This document shows, piece by piece, positions 1-10,507 of a DNA stretch of 64,000 nucleotides (the first letter of the stretch is position 1; each line of letters begins with the position of its first letter). The position numbers and the translations under genes were made by a program. The stretch is from Phallusia mammillata (taxonomy: Eukaryota > Chordata > Ascidiacea > Phlebobranchia > Ascidiidae): the NCBI GenBank assembly GCA_003260075.1, contig QLIY01000081.1, forward strand, positions 1,256 to 65,255, in the 5' to 3' direction. Under the pieces are notes generated by a model. The model made no database searches and was not told the origin of the DNA. It was given only the letters and a program-made list of their open reading frames with translations.

Positions 1-150
1 GTATGTGAAATAGTCGATTAAATTCGGGAATAAAGTTAAAGTGAAAATGACTTTTAGTGGGTGTTTCTTGTGAATCTACGCCCGTGGCCCCCCGGAACAC
101 AGCTCGTGGCCCCCCTGGGGGGCCATGTGCCCTGGTTGGGAACCACTGGT
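1..150. repeat. Right end of a hAT-like element
   Basis: The segment ends in ggttgggaaccactg, the reverse complement of the terminal inverted repeat (cagtggttcccaacc type) seen on complete hAT-like elements elsewhere in this window. GC-rich gtggcccccc blocks precede it, as in the ends at 61300-61344. The left end is not visible and may lie outside the window. Class assignment rests on the end sequence only. Confidence 0.4.
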
Positions 151-301
151 ATATGCAGACCAGCGATCATTGCAGTCACGCTAGATTTTTCTAGCCTGTG
201 CCTTGCCATACGGGAATGCTTGGTGACCGGCTGATTCGGTTCGACGCCTTCAACGGGCCTGGCGTACTGTGACTTCTTTTAAACAGTGTTGTTTTTAACA
301 T

Positions 302-307
302 TTTATT
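302..307 (-). promoter_or_regulatory. Candidate polyadenylation signal of SLC2A13
   Basis: Reads AATAAA on the minus strand, about 92 bases after the TGA stop at 399-401. Position and orientation fit a 3' end signal. I cannot see the cleavage site. Confidence 0.5.
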
Positions 308-398
308 AAAATTATTTGTCATTGTTTGGATAATTTCCCACAAAATCCGCAACAAATCCCAACTATATAAGTTTCCTGCACCAATATTTTTCAGTTCC

Positions 399-553
399 TC
401 ACAAACCTTTAGATTCTTTGCGACCCGGAACGAGCCATCCGACACTGAATGTGCTCTCTATCTCCTCTAGTGGCTTGCCTTTGGTTTCAGGCAGGAAAAG
501 AAAAATGAAGAAAAAACCTAAAAGTGCGAGGCAAGCGTAAAGTAGAAAAGCTC
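399..553 (-). CDS. SLC2A13: SLC2A13 exon 13 (TM12, C-terminus, stop)
   Basis: Encodes TM12 and the [14 protein letters not shown] signature, then a short tail ending at TGA (399-401). The tail is shorter than in vertebrate HMIT. Confidence 0.93.
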
Positions 554-3500
554 CTGGAAATAAAAATAGAAAAATACAAGTTTAACGTCAATGATCAATG
601 GTTGCGGTAACGGACCACTTTTCCACAAAATAATCTTCTTCAAATAATAATGGCCTCCTTTTCTCTGATAGCGGCCCCCCTTTTATCGCCCATATTCCTC
701 TACATCAATGGTTCCCAACCTTTTTGCCTTTGTGGACCCCTTTTGGTACTGTCAAACTAATCGCGGATCCTTTTGAAGGTTTTGGATTTTTTTGTCCTTT
801 TTTTTATTGACAAGCAACCCAAAAAAGGCGCAGAATATACCAACCACGTTTGGTGCAGGACCAAAATTTCAATCACTTTGACTGAGCAGCGACATCGGAA
901 CTCAATAATAAAGAGAGGCCATTACATTGTGATGTGCTGTTGTTTGCCACTGAAAATTTACCTCTGTTGCATCACAATGGGGTTAAAATGTCACGATGCA
1001 TTGTGGTTTGTCGCATATGAAGAACGATTTTAAACAAGTTTCATGCTATTTTAAAATGCTGAGACATATTTTTTGAATGGCGCTTTATCGAAATCGTTGT
1101 CTGCAAAATTAGGAAGTTGTCGCGGACCCCCTGAAAACGCTTTGCGGACCCCCGGTTGTGAACCACTGCTCTACACATTACAACCCCCATTATTAAAAAA
1201 ATGCATTTTGAAACTTAGAACCGTGTCCAAAATGAAGTCACAATGGTTGCTAAAGCTATGAAAAAGTTTTTAATTCTCAAAAACAATCTTTGCCAAGTTG
1301 GAAAGTTTGATTTACCAAACGATGTGATTTCTAACTAAACTTGTCACTTCAGCAAATAATTTTTAGAACATTACATAAGGTACCGAGCATCAAAACAGTG
1401 CTCGGTACCGGGTGACCACTCGGTACATTCGCACCATAGTTACCTTGCGTGGTTAAAGCTTCAGTTATAGTGAGGAATGTGAGTGACACGATGACATTAA
1501 ATATCCAGTTGACTCCAGCACTACAAGCATTCCCTGTACTTCTCGCCCATTGTGGATAAATCTCAGAGTTTACTGTCCATGGCATTGGTCCCATACCTGC
1601 GTAGTAAGTATCAGAGTAACAGGGACATGCAAAAATGGACATTAAAGAAAAAACAGTCGTGAAAACAAAGTTATTTTGGGTGGTGTCAGACATGCATGTA
1701 AACAGCCAACAAAAATTTTTTTCCACTTGGATGCAATTAAAGATATTACAATTAAAAATCAAAATTACATAAGCAGGCTACACATGATGCACTATGTTTT
1801 TAGCCTATAGGGTCTCATCAGTGCAGCTGGTAACAAGACATTGACCAGGAATGCTATTGTAGCTCGGTATCTACATGTATTTACTATGCTGTGACACCAT
1901 TGTTTATTTATTATAACTTGCAGCATTTGGTAACAAAGTGCTGCCAGTTGATGGATTTAAACCACTGCAGAAATCACATTTGATGATCTGGTTTTCTTGT
2001 ATAATTTCTATTTATGTTGCAGGGGAATGAAGTGTTTAACTTGCCGGGAGCAAAGAATGCGAGATAGAAGATCATCCCTGCCATGGCCATCCACGAGAAT
2101 GGGGACGGGCAGTAGTTGGGGGCGAAGTAAGGTCCCTTGTTGCTAAGCGACGAGCACGGACCACCAGTTGATATCTGGAAAAATATAAAATACATGAAAG
2201 TGGATAATTGGTTGCTGCAGATTTAATGTACTTCACCATGTGCTCAATACACGCTATAACATATAGGTTAGGGCAGCGATTCTAAAACCGGGAGGAAATA
2301 CTTTATTTGCTTGGAGGAAATTTATTCTGGTGAAGAAAAACTGCCACCAAATTATGTAATATTATTATTTAATTATTTGTTTCTCCAACTCAAAAAAGCA
2401 CATTGAGGTTAAGAAAATATCAGGAAAATTATAAATCATACAACAAGTGAATAGGTTGGTACAGTCTTCGAAACACACTATGACAAGGAGGTTAGGGTAG
2501 TGGTTCTCAAACAGGCGCTATTTTTCTTACTTAGGCAGGATATTTTAATTCCCAGAAAAGATTTGTTCCAGTAAGCAATTAGGAAGGAAAAAAAACGCCA
2601 CCAAATTTCTCCAATTTATTTCATTTGCTTCTTGTTAGTTAAAAAAGAAGCAGCAAAGTTAGGTAAAAAAACGTGCACAACATGTAAGAAAAGTGTGGTT
2701 TATGAACGAGTTTTCTATATTTATTTATTGGTATATTTTATGAGTATTTTATATATTGCTCTATATTGCGATTATCTGAAATCATCTTTATATTATTCTG
2801 TATTTTCAACTTACCTGGTTATTGTTGGGGTCGATGGGTAAACACGAGGTATTATACACGGAATGGTTGTTGTATTCCATGTAACAATATCCACAGTGTA
2901 ACGATTGCATGCAGGGGGCACAAGATCTATAACATGACAAATTCTATGTGACTAAAACTATAATTAATGTAACACATAAAAATTATAAAAGGTTTGACAA
3001 AAGCAGTATTTTCTAAATGTTCACAGTTCAACATATGTTTTACTACATTATAACAAAACGCATTGCTGCAATTTGTGGTTTGTTTATGGTAATTTAATTA
3101 TTTAAACTTCACTTTTTATCCCATATGACCAAAATCACATTATTATTTTTGTCTAAATGTGTTAAAACATTTATGTTTATTGTACATAGGACCACAGAAA
3201 AAAATTCAAATAAACTAAAACTTCCCATTCAGACATAAATGGTACTACAAAAGTTATGCACTAAAATGTAAAAACCCTAGATTACTAACTTACTGGAACT
3301 GAGAGCAGGCATTTGACGTATTGATGAAGTTAGTGTTGTTGAAAATCACAGGAGGTGAATGAAGAGATGAGAGGAAAAATCCACAGGAAAGAAACAATAA
3401 AGATAAAGTGACACCTGGAAGTTAATGTGGGTTTGAGATGCTAGTTTTATTTTACTTCTATATTTGAGTTATTACAAAAGAATTAGCCATGAAAAACAAT

Positions 3501-6500
3501 TTGAGTTGGCTACAAAGCTACATTATTTCTGACATGTAAAAAACAAGCTGTCATAATCACTTGTCATCGCATTGTTGTAAATGCTATTAAAATTGGCCAC
3601 AGAATCAATCGTTTGGGGACCACTGACATATTTTAGTTGCGGTCTCTTAGTTGATATATCCTAATTGTAATTGCAGTTTTGGGTTTAAGGTTTTAATTGG
3701 TAATTTTTGAGTTATGTTTTTGTGCTTAACATAAGGGCCTGTAAAGGAGTTCGGTTGGGGTAGCAGGTGAAAGTTTTTGGCCATTTCTGGTTGGTGTTAA
3801 GCAATTTTTAACCAAGCGAAATTAATTCAACTCATTTCAAAGCTTGCTTGGTGAGTATTTGTTTAAAACGTGCTACTCTATTACTGGATGATGTCACAGT
3901 TAGTAGGGATGTGCCAAAATTGCAAATGTTCTGTTTGGTCGAGCACCGAGCATCAAAAACAGCGATGCTCGGTACCGAGTACTCGGGTTCTGGCTCGGCT
4001 CGGCGCATCCCTAACAGTTAGTATAGAACTGCTATTTGAGATAAAACAACTGTTTTTTTGAGAAAAACCTTTGGTAAAATAGGTCGGATGTTACTGTAGT
4101 TCAATTGTGTTTTTTACCATACATAACAAACACATGACATGTGATAAGAAATACAAATACTCCATCATAATGATATTCACCTCCAATGCTGAGAAGAGAG
4201 AGAAGTCTTCTTCCCATTCTCTCGACAAGCCAAACTCCGACAAATGTAAAAAGAAAATTTACGAAAGCTGTAACTGCTGCGAGCCAGATTGCTAAACTTG
4301 CATCACGAACACCCGACATTTGAATGATGGATGCAGAGTAATACCTGAGTGATGAAACAAAAGATTTTGTGACATCATAGACACATGAAAGCCAGAGACC
4401 ACACAAAAAGTAAATGCAAGTTATAAATAAAACAGTTTTAAAATATGTTTTTTATTTCACCGTTGTATCTAGCAAATTGGAAATGAGATCACATTGTATG
4501 TCATGCAAGGTCACATCAAACTTCCAATGTCAATTTGCGTCATTTGTAAATGATGTTATTTAGTAAGGTTTTGAATTTAAAAGTTTTTGTACACATTGCA
4601 AGGTAGTTGGAACACAACTGGTTTGGAAACAACATGAAACTCACATTACTGTATTGATTCCTGAAAGTTGTTGGAACATCTGCAAACCACAGCCCACAAA
4701 GAGAGCTCGTCTCACCGATACATCACTTAAAACTCGACACAAACTGCTGGAATCTGCAAAAAAACATGTTTAGTAGTGTAACTTGTGAACAATAACAGAC
4801 TAATAGGAGATGCAACAATTGTTAAAACATTAGTGTCAAAAACAACTTAAATATTATAATGATAAAAATGGTTTGAATATGGGCATAGAGGGCATTTTGA
4901 AGTAAAGACTAAAGAATAATACACTCCGAATTAAAGGACAAAAACCTTGGTATCTCATTTTATCGAGTTGCAAATGTATAGCAATGTAAAATATCTCAAT
5001 CATCAAAAACAGATATACATAACAGATATACAAATACAGTCAAACTTCGATACTATGCCACCCTTTGGGACCGAGAGAAAGTGGCATAGTAGCGAGGGTG
5101 GCATAATATCGAGGGTTGTTTTTAAACATAGCCTTGTGATGTGACTTGTACTGTAATGCCACGTTGTGTTGTACGATTATAATTTATTACAGTATACAGT
5201 ATAATTTATTACAAAAATACGGATAGATCGTGCCTAGAACAAACAAGATCTGTTAGTTTTGCCGTGACACAAGCACAGAACGGCGTTTACATAACTCGCT
5301 TCAAAGCCGTGAAACCTCTTAACATGACCACGTTTGTTTATTCAACGATTTGTTTTTAAGTTGTCAGAAGGCCCAAATTTTCAATCCATAACCAGACCGT
5401 TAATACACTGTCCTCTCATGTGTCATAGTATCAAGGGTAAGGGGTGGCATAGTGAATATATTTTCTATTGAATTTAGTTGGTGACGATCAAAAATGGTAT
5501 AGTAGCGAGGGTGGCATAATAGCAAGGTGTCATAGTATCGAAGTTTGACTGTATACACATATACTGACTAACATGTTAAGGAGTTTACACATATAGAAGT
5601 TAATGTGAACTGACCATTTCGCTTTTCTTCATCCACTACAGATTTGATGATTTGAAATTCTCTTTCAACTTCCATCTCATTATCTAGAATCTAAACATGA
5701 CAAGGATGTAAGAAATGTTGTAACTTGAAAGCCATTGACATGCGGGAAACTTGGCCGAATGACCTAGCACGCCTGACCCATACACAAAACCTGATCGGGT
5801 TTCGTCCCCGAAAGTATCCTGGGTTCGAATCCCATGAACGACAAAGGGCAATTTTCAGTTCTCGGACTGCCGCCTGATTGTCGAAAAATACAAAAGCCAT
5901 TGACATGTGGTCACGAAGTTGGTGGTTGAAATCTTGCTTTACCATTAGCAAGTGTATATGGGGCATAAATGAGATGAGTTTGTTTTGTTTGTTGGTGAAA
6001 CATTGAGACAAAATGATGATAAAACAATCATCATGTTGTGCAATATTAATATTCCATACACGTTGAACATGATTTTCCAAGTATAGCGCAAACAAAACTA
6101 CATTTGTTTAGGAATTAGCTATAGTACATTCACCTAAGTCTACCAATTGTGTATTTTCAATTGTAATGTTATTTTAATTTTTGAAATCTTTTCTAGACTT
6201 GTATTACTATAGTATTGTTGTTTTATTTCATTTCATGTAATACAATTCACTTATATTAAAATTTTAGTGAAAAGTTATTTAAAGTTATATTACAGGTAGT
6301 AGTGCTTACTTTTTGCAAAGTTTTCTTTGCCTTGTCGTATTTGTCTTTCTGCATCAACCATCGCGGACTTTCGGGCAAAAACATGAATCCAATAAACTGA
6401 ATAGCAGCAGGGACTGCAGCCAAACCCAACATGTACCTTCAAAATGTGAACAATATTACAGAAAAAATGAAATGTATTTGGCAGCTTAATACATGTCTGC

Positions 6501-8600
6501 AAAATCTACTTCTTATTGCAACTTTGATGATATGTATTGCAAATTTCGACATAAACTTGTTAAAAAATACAGTTAAAAAACTTTACTATTTGTGTGAAAA
6601 GTTTGATTTGAGAATAGTTGTACAATTGTAAACTTATTAAATCAGGTACATATTATTATTTTTTATCCAGATATAGCCAGTGTACCTCCATCCATTCACT
6701 TTATCACTACTAAAAAGTCCATCAATACAGCTAGCGATAAATTGACCACAAGTAATCATTAAATTGTTGACGGTTACTAGGCGACCTCGAATATGTGACG
6801 GCGACACTTCAGCGATGTACATGGGAACTGTCATGGAAGCTAGACCTGTGTAACAATAATAACTTGTCAGTAAAAGGTTTGGTAACTACGAAAGCATTTT
6901 AACAGGAAATCATTATAGATTTAGCAAACCTCTTTTAGTCTATCAAGGTAGTATGCTTGTTACATTAATATACAGTACATTTCAGGACATACTTTATATT
7001 TTAGTGATTATTGGATTAATAGATGTTTTGGAAAATGAATTAAAAATGTTCTAAAAGTTGGAATCAAATTTTTTTGTAGAGGTTTTACGAAATATACAGA
7101 AATGCGTAACCAGAGATCACACAAATAACTGTTTCACCGTTAAAAACTTTGAACTGATCTCCCTGATAATTGCAACTATTTAAGAATTTTGAAATCACCT
7201 ATTTGATAATTATAAAAAACTTTATTTGATAACAGCTTTATTTGTAATATATTGTGGCACATCAAACAACAAATCAGAAAGATTACCGATTCCCATTCCC
7301 ACCACAGCCCGTCCACCCAGTAGCATCTCTTTACTGGTAGAAACGGCCAGAAGAACAGAACCGGCAATAAAAACAATACTAGCAGTGATAATAACGCCCC
7401 GTCTTCCTATTGCATTGTTCAAAGGTCCACCAATGAAAGCAAAGATTGCAGCAAAACCCACTGTTACCGACACAATTAGTTCCTGTGAAATTGTGAAACA
7501 TTAAATGTTGCTGAAAAACGGGTAAACCTTTACAAAAACATTTGTATTTTCAAGAAACAAACTGTTGATAACATTTAAAATATAGCGAAGTATTAAGTTA
7601 TAGTTATAAAAGTCTTCAACAAAAATAGGCAATGAGTTTTCTGTAAACCATATGAAAATTAGTTTCTCTTTTGTAAAACAGTAATTGTTTTTGTTGCGAA
7701 CCTTTGAGACTTTACAAAAACATGTGTACTTATGTAATAATATGAACAGAAACAGTTATATATAACAAACAATTTTGGTAACTAATATAGCTTTTCACAA
7801 ATGTAGGTCTTCTGCAAGCCGTTTGTTTACAGTATGATTTATCGGCTATCAACGTGCAACTCACCTGCCACAAGCTATTTAGAGCAAAGTGACTTTTCAG
7901 TAGAATCATAGCTCCACTGACGACGCCTGTGTCATATCCGAACAAAAACCCACCAATGGCTGAAAATGTTGTAAGTACATACACAAACTTTTTGGTCTGA
8001 AAAACAAACAATAAACATTTCAACAAGACATTAACTGTAACTGCACAATAAAAGTGTATGCCCCAATTCATGTTTGTACCAAAGCAGCAGTAAACTACTG
8101 CACTTGATGTTTTTTTTTTTTGCCTATTTAATCCACGTCATAACAAAATGTAAACAGTACTGATGTAGAAAGGCAATATATACATGTCACATATTCAACT
8201 TTGGTTTAATGTACTATAATGTTTTTTTGACCAAGCTTTGTAATAAAGTTCTATACACATAACTTGCTGGATGATACCATTAAATATGGTAAACCTCAGT
8301 TAAAGAAACAAATAATTTGTAATGTGGCAAGGCTTTAACTAATAGACATCGGTTTTCAGATCTTAACCTAATCCGAACAATTTTTTCGACTACATTGTCA
8401 ATATTAACGGAGGTTTACTGTGCAACTCAATGTGCTTCCTTGCAACTACTGACATTAATATTAATTAGTTTACATTTCCAATCCAGTTAATTTATCTTTC
8501 AAAGCAATAATATCAATTTGACCCCAACCATCTTATACATTCATCTTACCTTTGGTAAAGGTTGTTTAGAATCACCTACGGTATCGTTTGATGCTGCCAT
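399..8600 (-). CDS. SLC2A13: Proton/myo-inositol cotransporter (HMIT), 13 coding exons
   Basis: Plasma-membrane sugar porter of the major facilitator superfamily; the vertebrate family member moves myo-inositol into cells with protons. Coding exons in order: 8550-8600, 7865-7996, 7287-7482, 6686-6845, 6310-6436, 5615-5690, 4645-4753, 4181-4344, 3294-3414, 2815-2926, 2045-2174, 1444-1596, 399-553. All junctions keep phase and give 561 residues with no internal stop; human HMIT is somewhat longer at both ends. Visible motifs: [11 protein letters not shown] in TM1, GRR after TM2, AEVSP and RGRLVTV, PESPRWL after TM6, QQLSGIN in TM7, ERMGRR after TM8, a Cys-rich glycosylatable loop between TM9 and TM10, [13 protein letters not shown] in TM10 and PETKGK after TM12. 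The long Cys-containing loop separates HMIT from ordinary glucose transporters. One intron is GC-AG. KCNQ lies upstream on the same strand, too far away for a Ciona-type operon. Confidence 0.95.
706..1168. mobile_element. hAT-type nonautonomous element
   Basis: Imperfect terminal repeats (ggttcccaacc near the left end, ggttgtgaacc near the right) flanked by 8-base target copies ctctacat (698-705) and ctctacac (1169-1176). No transposase reading frame. Lies in intron 12 of SLC2A13 (554-1443). Confidence 0.7.
1379..1427. repeat. Fragment of the element at 3904-4013
   Basis: Shares ccgagcatcaaaa and gctcggtaccg with the small MITE at 3904-4013 but lacks its ends. Confidence 0.4.
1444..1596 (-). 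CDS. SLC2A13: SLC2A13 exon 12 (TM10-TM11)
   Basis: Fifty codons from [20 protein letters not shown] through [15 protein letters not shown]. Near-identical to the vertebrate HMIT motif. Confidence 0.97.
2045..2174 (-). CDS. SLC2A13: SLC2A13 exon 11 (TM10 start; GC donor)
   Basis: Carries [20 protein letters not shown] and FAP. Reading frame and protein homology place its 3' end before GCAAGT, so the following intron (1597-2044) is GC-AG. Confidence 0.9.
2268..2660. repeat. Diverged repeat pair
   Basis: Two related stretches start ttagggcagcgattct and ttagggtagtggttct and both continue to a gccaccaaatt block. They resemble decayed copies of one element in intron 10 of SLC2A13. The family is not identified. 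Confidence 0.3.
2815..2926 (-). CDS. SLC2A13: SLC2A13 exon 10 (Cys-rich outer loop)
   Basis: Encodes five cysteines in a C-x2-C-x5-C-x2-C pattern plus one, with sequons NHS and NTS. This insert between TM9 and TM10 is the part that marks HMIT among sugar porters. Confidence 0.9.
3294..3414 (-). CDS. SLC2A13: SLC2A13 exon 9 (TM9 and start of extracellular loop)
   Basis: Encodes a hydrophobic TM9 ([14 protein letters not shown]) and the beginning of the long outer loop, with possible N-glycosylation sites NNT and NTS. Confidence 0.9.
3904..4013. mobile_element. Small hAT-type MITE, 110 bp
   Basis: Terminal repeats tagggatgtgcc and ggcgcatcccta, with exact 8-base target copies acagttag at 3896-3903 and 4014-4021. 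The interior is GC-rich and palindromic (ggtaccgag). In intron 8 of SLC2A13. Confidence 0.85.
4181..4344 (-). CDS. SLC2A13: SLC2A13 exon 8 (TM8)
   Basis: 54 codons: [14 protein letters not shown], then [17 protein letters not shown] and [11 protein letters not shown], the second GRR-type turn of the family. Confidence 0.95.
4645..4753 (-). CDS. SLC2A13: SLC2A13 exon 7 (TM7)
   Basis: Contains [19 protein letters not shown] followed by INTV. The QQLSGIN motif of TM7 contributes to the substrate site in sugar porters. A split Met codon joins the next exon. Confidence 0.95.
5037..5551. mobile_element. Tigger/pogo-like MITE, 515 bp
   Basis: Long inverted ends: cagtcaaacttcgatactat at the left is mirrored at the right by atagtatcgaagtttgactg, about 25 of 26 bases matching, with TA duplications at 5035-5036 and 5552-5553. 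Internal cggcatag-like short repeats (tggcatagtagcgag) recur. No transposase ORF. Family call follows from the CAGTCAAAC-type end and the TA site. Confidence 0.8.
5615..5690 (-). CDS. SLC2A13: SLC2A13 exon 6 (central loop)
   Basis: A 76-base exon for the charged cytoplasmic loop between TM6 and TM7 ([16 protein letters not shown] onward). Little sequence conservation; placed by phase and by its splice sites, TTTAG acceptor and GTCAGT donor. Confidence 0.85.
5749..5835 (+). repeat. tRNA-derived SINE fragment
   Basis: A-box-like ttggccgaatg and B box gggttcgaatccc lie about 70 bases apart, a spacing typical of class II (Ser/Leu) tRNA. The segment is related to the reverse-strand copy at 49778-49874. 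The cloverleaf is poor, so this is a SINE or pseudogene, not a working tRNA. Confidence 0.5.
6310..6436 (-). CDS. SLC2A13: SLC2A13 exon 5 (TM6, PESPRWL)
   Basis: 42 codons with [17 protein letters not shown] (TM6) followed by the sugar-transporter signature PESPRWL and the start of the large cytoplasmic loop. Confidence 0.95.
6686..6845 (-). CDS. SLC2A13: SLC2A13 exon 4 (TM4-TM5)
   Basis: Encodes [15 protein letters not shown], then [17 protein letters not shown] and a loop ending NGW. Clear family match to the VPVYIAEVSP and GRLV motifs. An Arg codon is split at the 3' end. Confidence 0.95.
7287..7482 (-). CDS. SLC2A13: SLC2A13 exon 3 (TM2-TM3)
   Basis: 65 codons plus one base. Carries [14 protein letters not shown] (the GRR turn after TM2) and the TM3-TM4 stretch ending [10 protein letters not shown]. 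Its G joins GT of the next exon to give Gly. Confidence 0.95.
7865..7996 (-). CDS. SLC2A13: SLC2A13 exon 2 (TM1)
   Basis: 44 codons, phase 0 at both ends, after a TTTTTCAG acceptor. It carries TM1 with [16 protein letters not shown], the sugar-porter signature with the Asp typical of proton-linked members, and ends in SLWQ. Confidence 0.95.
8550..8600 (-). CDS. SLC2A13: SLC2A13 coding exon 1 (start)
   Basis: Encodes a 17-residue cytoplasmic N-terminus, [17 protein letters not shown], and ends in phase 0 at a GTAAG donor. No earlier in-frame ATG occurs in the 40-base leader. The N-terminus is shorter than in vertebrate HMIT. Confidence 0.85.
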
Positions 8601-8642
8601 GTCAAGTTGCTGAAGTGTTGGCTCGTAAAAATTACCACCTCT
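8601..8642 (-). promoter_or_regulatory. 5' UTR of SLC2A13 with 3' splice acceptor
   Basis: On the minus strand, pyrimidine-rich TGTGTGTTTTTAG precedes a 40-base leader before the ATG at 8598-8600. The site could accept a 5' UTR intron or a trans-spliced leader. Sequence alone cannot decide. Confidence 0.45.
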
Positions 8643-9278
8643 AAAAACACACAAAGGTTTACACACAAAAAAGGAAGAAACAGGCACACATTTCAACTAA
8701 AATAATTCCTCATTGAACTAATATAAACAGAGGCACTGCTATTAAACTGTTGTGAGAAACATTTATGAGCAACTTCCTGTTAAATGAACAAACCAGCTGT
8801 TCTTGACATAGAATGCACTGCAACTAATGTTGTGCACTTCCAGTCTGCACATACACAAGCTGTAACTATTTGTTCAGTTTTATTTCTTTTTTATTTAAGC
8901 CAACTAACTCCGTGCAAAGGTTGTCAATTATTATCCAGATTTGTTGCCGCGATTAAAGGTCAAAAAACATTTGCACAACATTTTCGATCATCAAATTTAA
9001 TTTTTCGTTTTAATTGCGTAATAATTTTAGTTACCTGATGAGACTTTTCCGTTCGGAGAGCACCATTATATAGAAACAGGCGACGAAACCGAACTAACTT
9101 CCAGCGAATATCATAGCAGCAATTTCTTCACTGACCTTCTGTTGATGTCATTTGCATATGGGGGTTTCCCTTCCGTAAGCACTACGTCAGCAAACACAGC
9201 AACACAAAATATTCTTTTTTACGTGTACGTTTGGGTTTTGCGTCTGGTTTGGTTCTGTTTTTTGTTTTATTCCAGGTC

Positions 9279-9280
<2 letters not shown>

Positions 9281-9374
<94 letters not shown>
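9281..9374. other. 94-base C homopolymer, probable filled assembly gap
   Basis: Uninterrupted C run. Predicted proline or glycine tracts here should not be read as protein. The 73- and 97-base G runs at 50-52 kb look the same. Confidence 0.6.
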
Positions 9375-9376
<2 letters not shown>

Positions 9377-9514
9377 GTTAATGAGGAAACTTATTATTAA
9401 AGTTGTGTTTATTGATACAACAGCAAAACGCCACGAAACGAATATTCTGCGACGCCCTTGGAAAATTCAAACGACGCACCAGGGCGTCGCGACGCACAGT
9501 TTGAGAACTACTTG
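9375..9514. repeat. hAT-like element end next to the C run
   Basis: Ends in cagtttgagaactacttg, the terminal type shared with the element ending at 31604. The left end is not seen and may be missing at the C run. Confidence 0.35.
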
Positions 9515-9756
9515 TCTACATTATATCTTCAAGTTCTGTAGAGCAGTTCAAAATAGAAAATGTTGATAATTTCTGTCGTAATGCATACGTTAAACTTAAG
9601 AATGGAACTAAAACCTTTACCGAATTTCACACTTATCCTTGCTTTGCACTGACGCTATCTATTTTATCAAACCCTCAACTAAACATTTAATGTCAGTGGA
9701 TTTTAACGTCATTTAATGACATACAACTTACGTTACGTCATCAGTTTGTTTCGTAT

Positions 9757-9762
9757 TTTATT
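9757..9762 (-). promoter_or_regulatory. Candidate polyadenylation signal of KCNQ
   Basis: AATAAA on the minus strand about 110 bases after the TAG stop at 9870-9872. Confidence 0.5.
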
Positions 9763-9869
9763 AAAATAGGTGTCGTATGATGGCTGGGCGCAATGGTGCG
9801 GAACGGAAGAGAAACGCAAAGGGAAGAAAAACGAAAAAGACGGAGAAGATAGGCGGAGTAAAATAAAAT

Positions 9870-10507
9870 CTATACGATGTCTTTGAGCGAGTAGGATTCA
9901 AAAAAGGGCTCCACATCAGCAGATGTTTCATCCAACCCCAGGTATGCGGGGCTTAAGGCAACTTTTGGTTCGAACGCGTCAAATAGCGGGGATTGGGGGG
10001 CACCGTTACATAGCACTGGTGATTCACCTGACAGTGGTGCGCCCTCCCCGTCCTCGTCGGAGGAGGAGCTAGAGTGCGACCGCTTCTTTCCCTCGTTTTC
10101 GAGGTGTACGAGGCAGTGCTTACGTGAGGAGTCAGATTCGGCGGTTGTGGTTGTTGCGGTGGTGCTGTTCGTAGTACAATAACGTTTCGTGCCTGAACTA
10201 CTCGACGGCGACTCAACCGGCTCGTCCATGTCGAACGTCATACACGAAAGGAACGAATCTGTTTGGCAGTAGTCAGGAGAGGGTGCTGCACAGCCGGAAT
10301 CGATGGACAGAAGTTTTCGCTTCTTTGCAATGCGCTCCCGGTCACCGTCTAGCGGATCAAGTTTCGGCAACCGGTCGTCGCTGTCCGGTGTGGTCGATGT
10401 CGTCGGCGTCAACAGGAAAGGGTCGGGATCAATCAACCGCGACGCTGCGTTGTGATTGGTTCGTTTCTGGTACCAGTCGATTACGTCAGAGCCGGAATGG
10501 CGGTAAG
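9870..10507 (-). CDS. KCNQ: KCNQ terminal exon (Ser/Asp-rich C-tail)
   Basis: 212 codons including the TAG stop, joined through a split Ala codon. Encodes [14 protein letters not shown], then low-complexity Ser, Thr and acidic runs, ending in SYSLKDIV. No domain recognised. The length and open frame, plus a good TTTTAG acceptor, support it; homology to other KCNQ tails is not visible. Confidence 0.85.

Larger units (their letters stand above)
8643..9869. other. Intergenic spacer between SLC2A13 and KCNQ
   Basis: No supported coding sequence. It holds a weak upstream candidate donor (CATCAG then GTAACT, exon end 9035), a TATA-like TATATAAT at 9065-9072 on the minus strand, a 94-base C run, a hAT-like right end and the KCNQ polyadenylation signal. 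The TATA box is too close to the donor for a normal first exon, so the promoter call is weak. Confidence 0.4.

Noticed and set aside
5749-5835. Functional tRNA gene
   Set aside because: A and B boxes are present but acceptor and anticodon stems do not pair, and related copies occur elsewhere, as expected for a SINE.
9142-9566. Frames with long polyproline or polyglycine
   Set aside because: They come from reading through the 94-base C run, which looks like gap fill.
8550-9870. SLC2A13 and KCNQ as an operon
   Set aside because: Same strand, but more than 1 kb apart with a polyadenylation signal between; Ciona operon spacers are very short.
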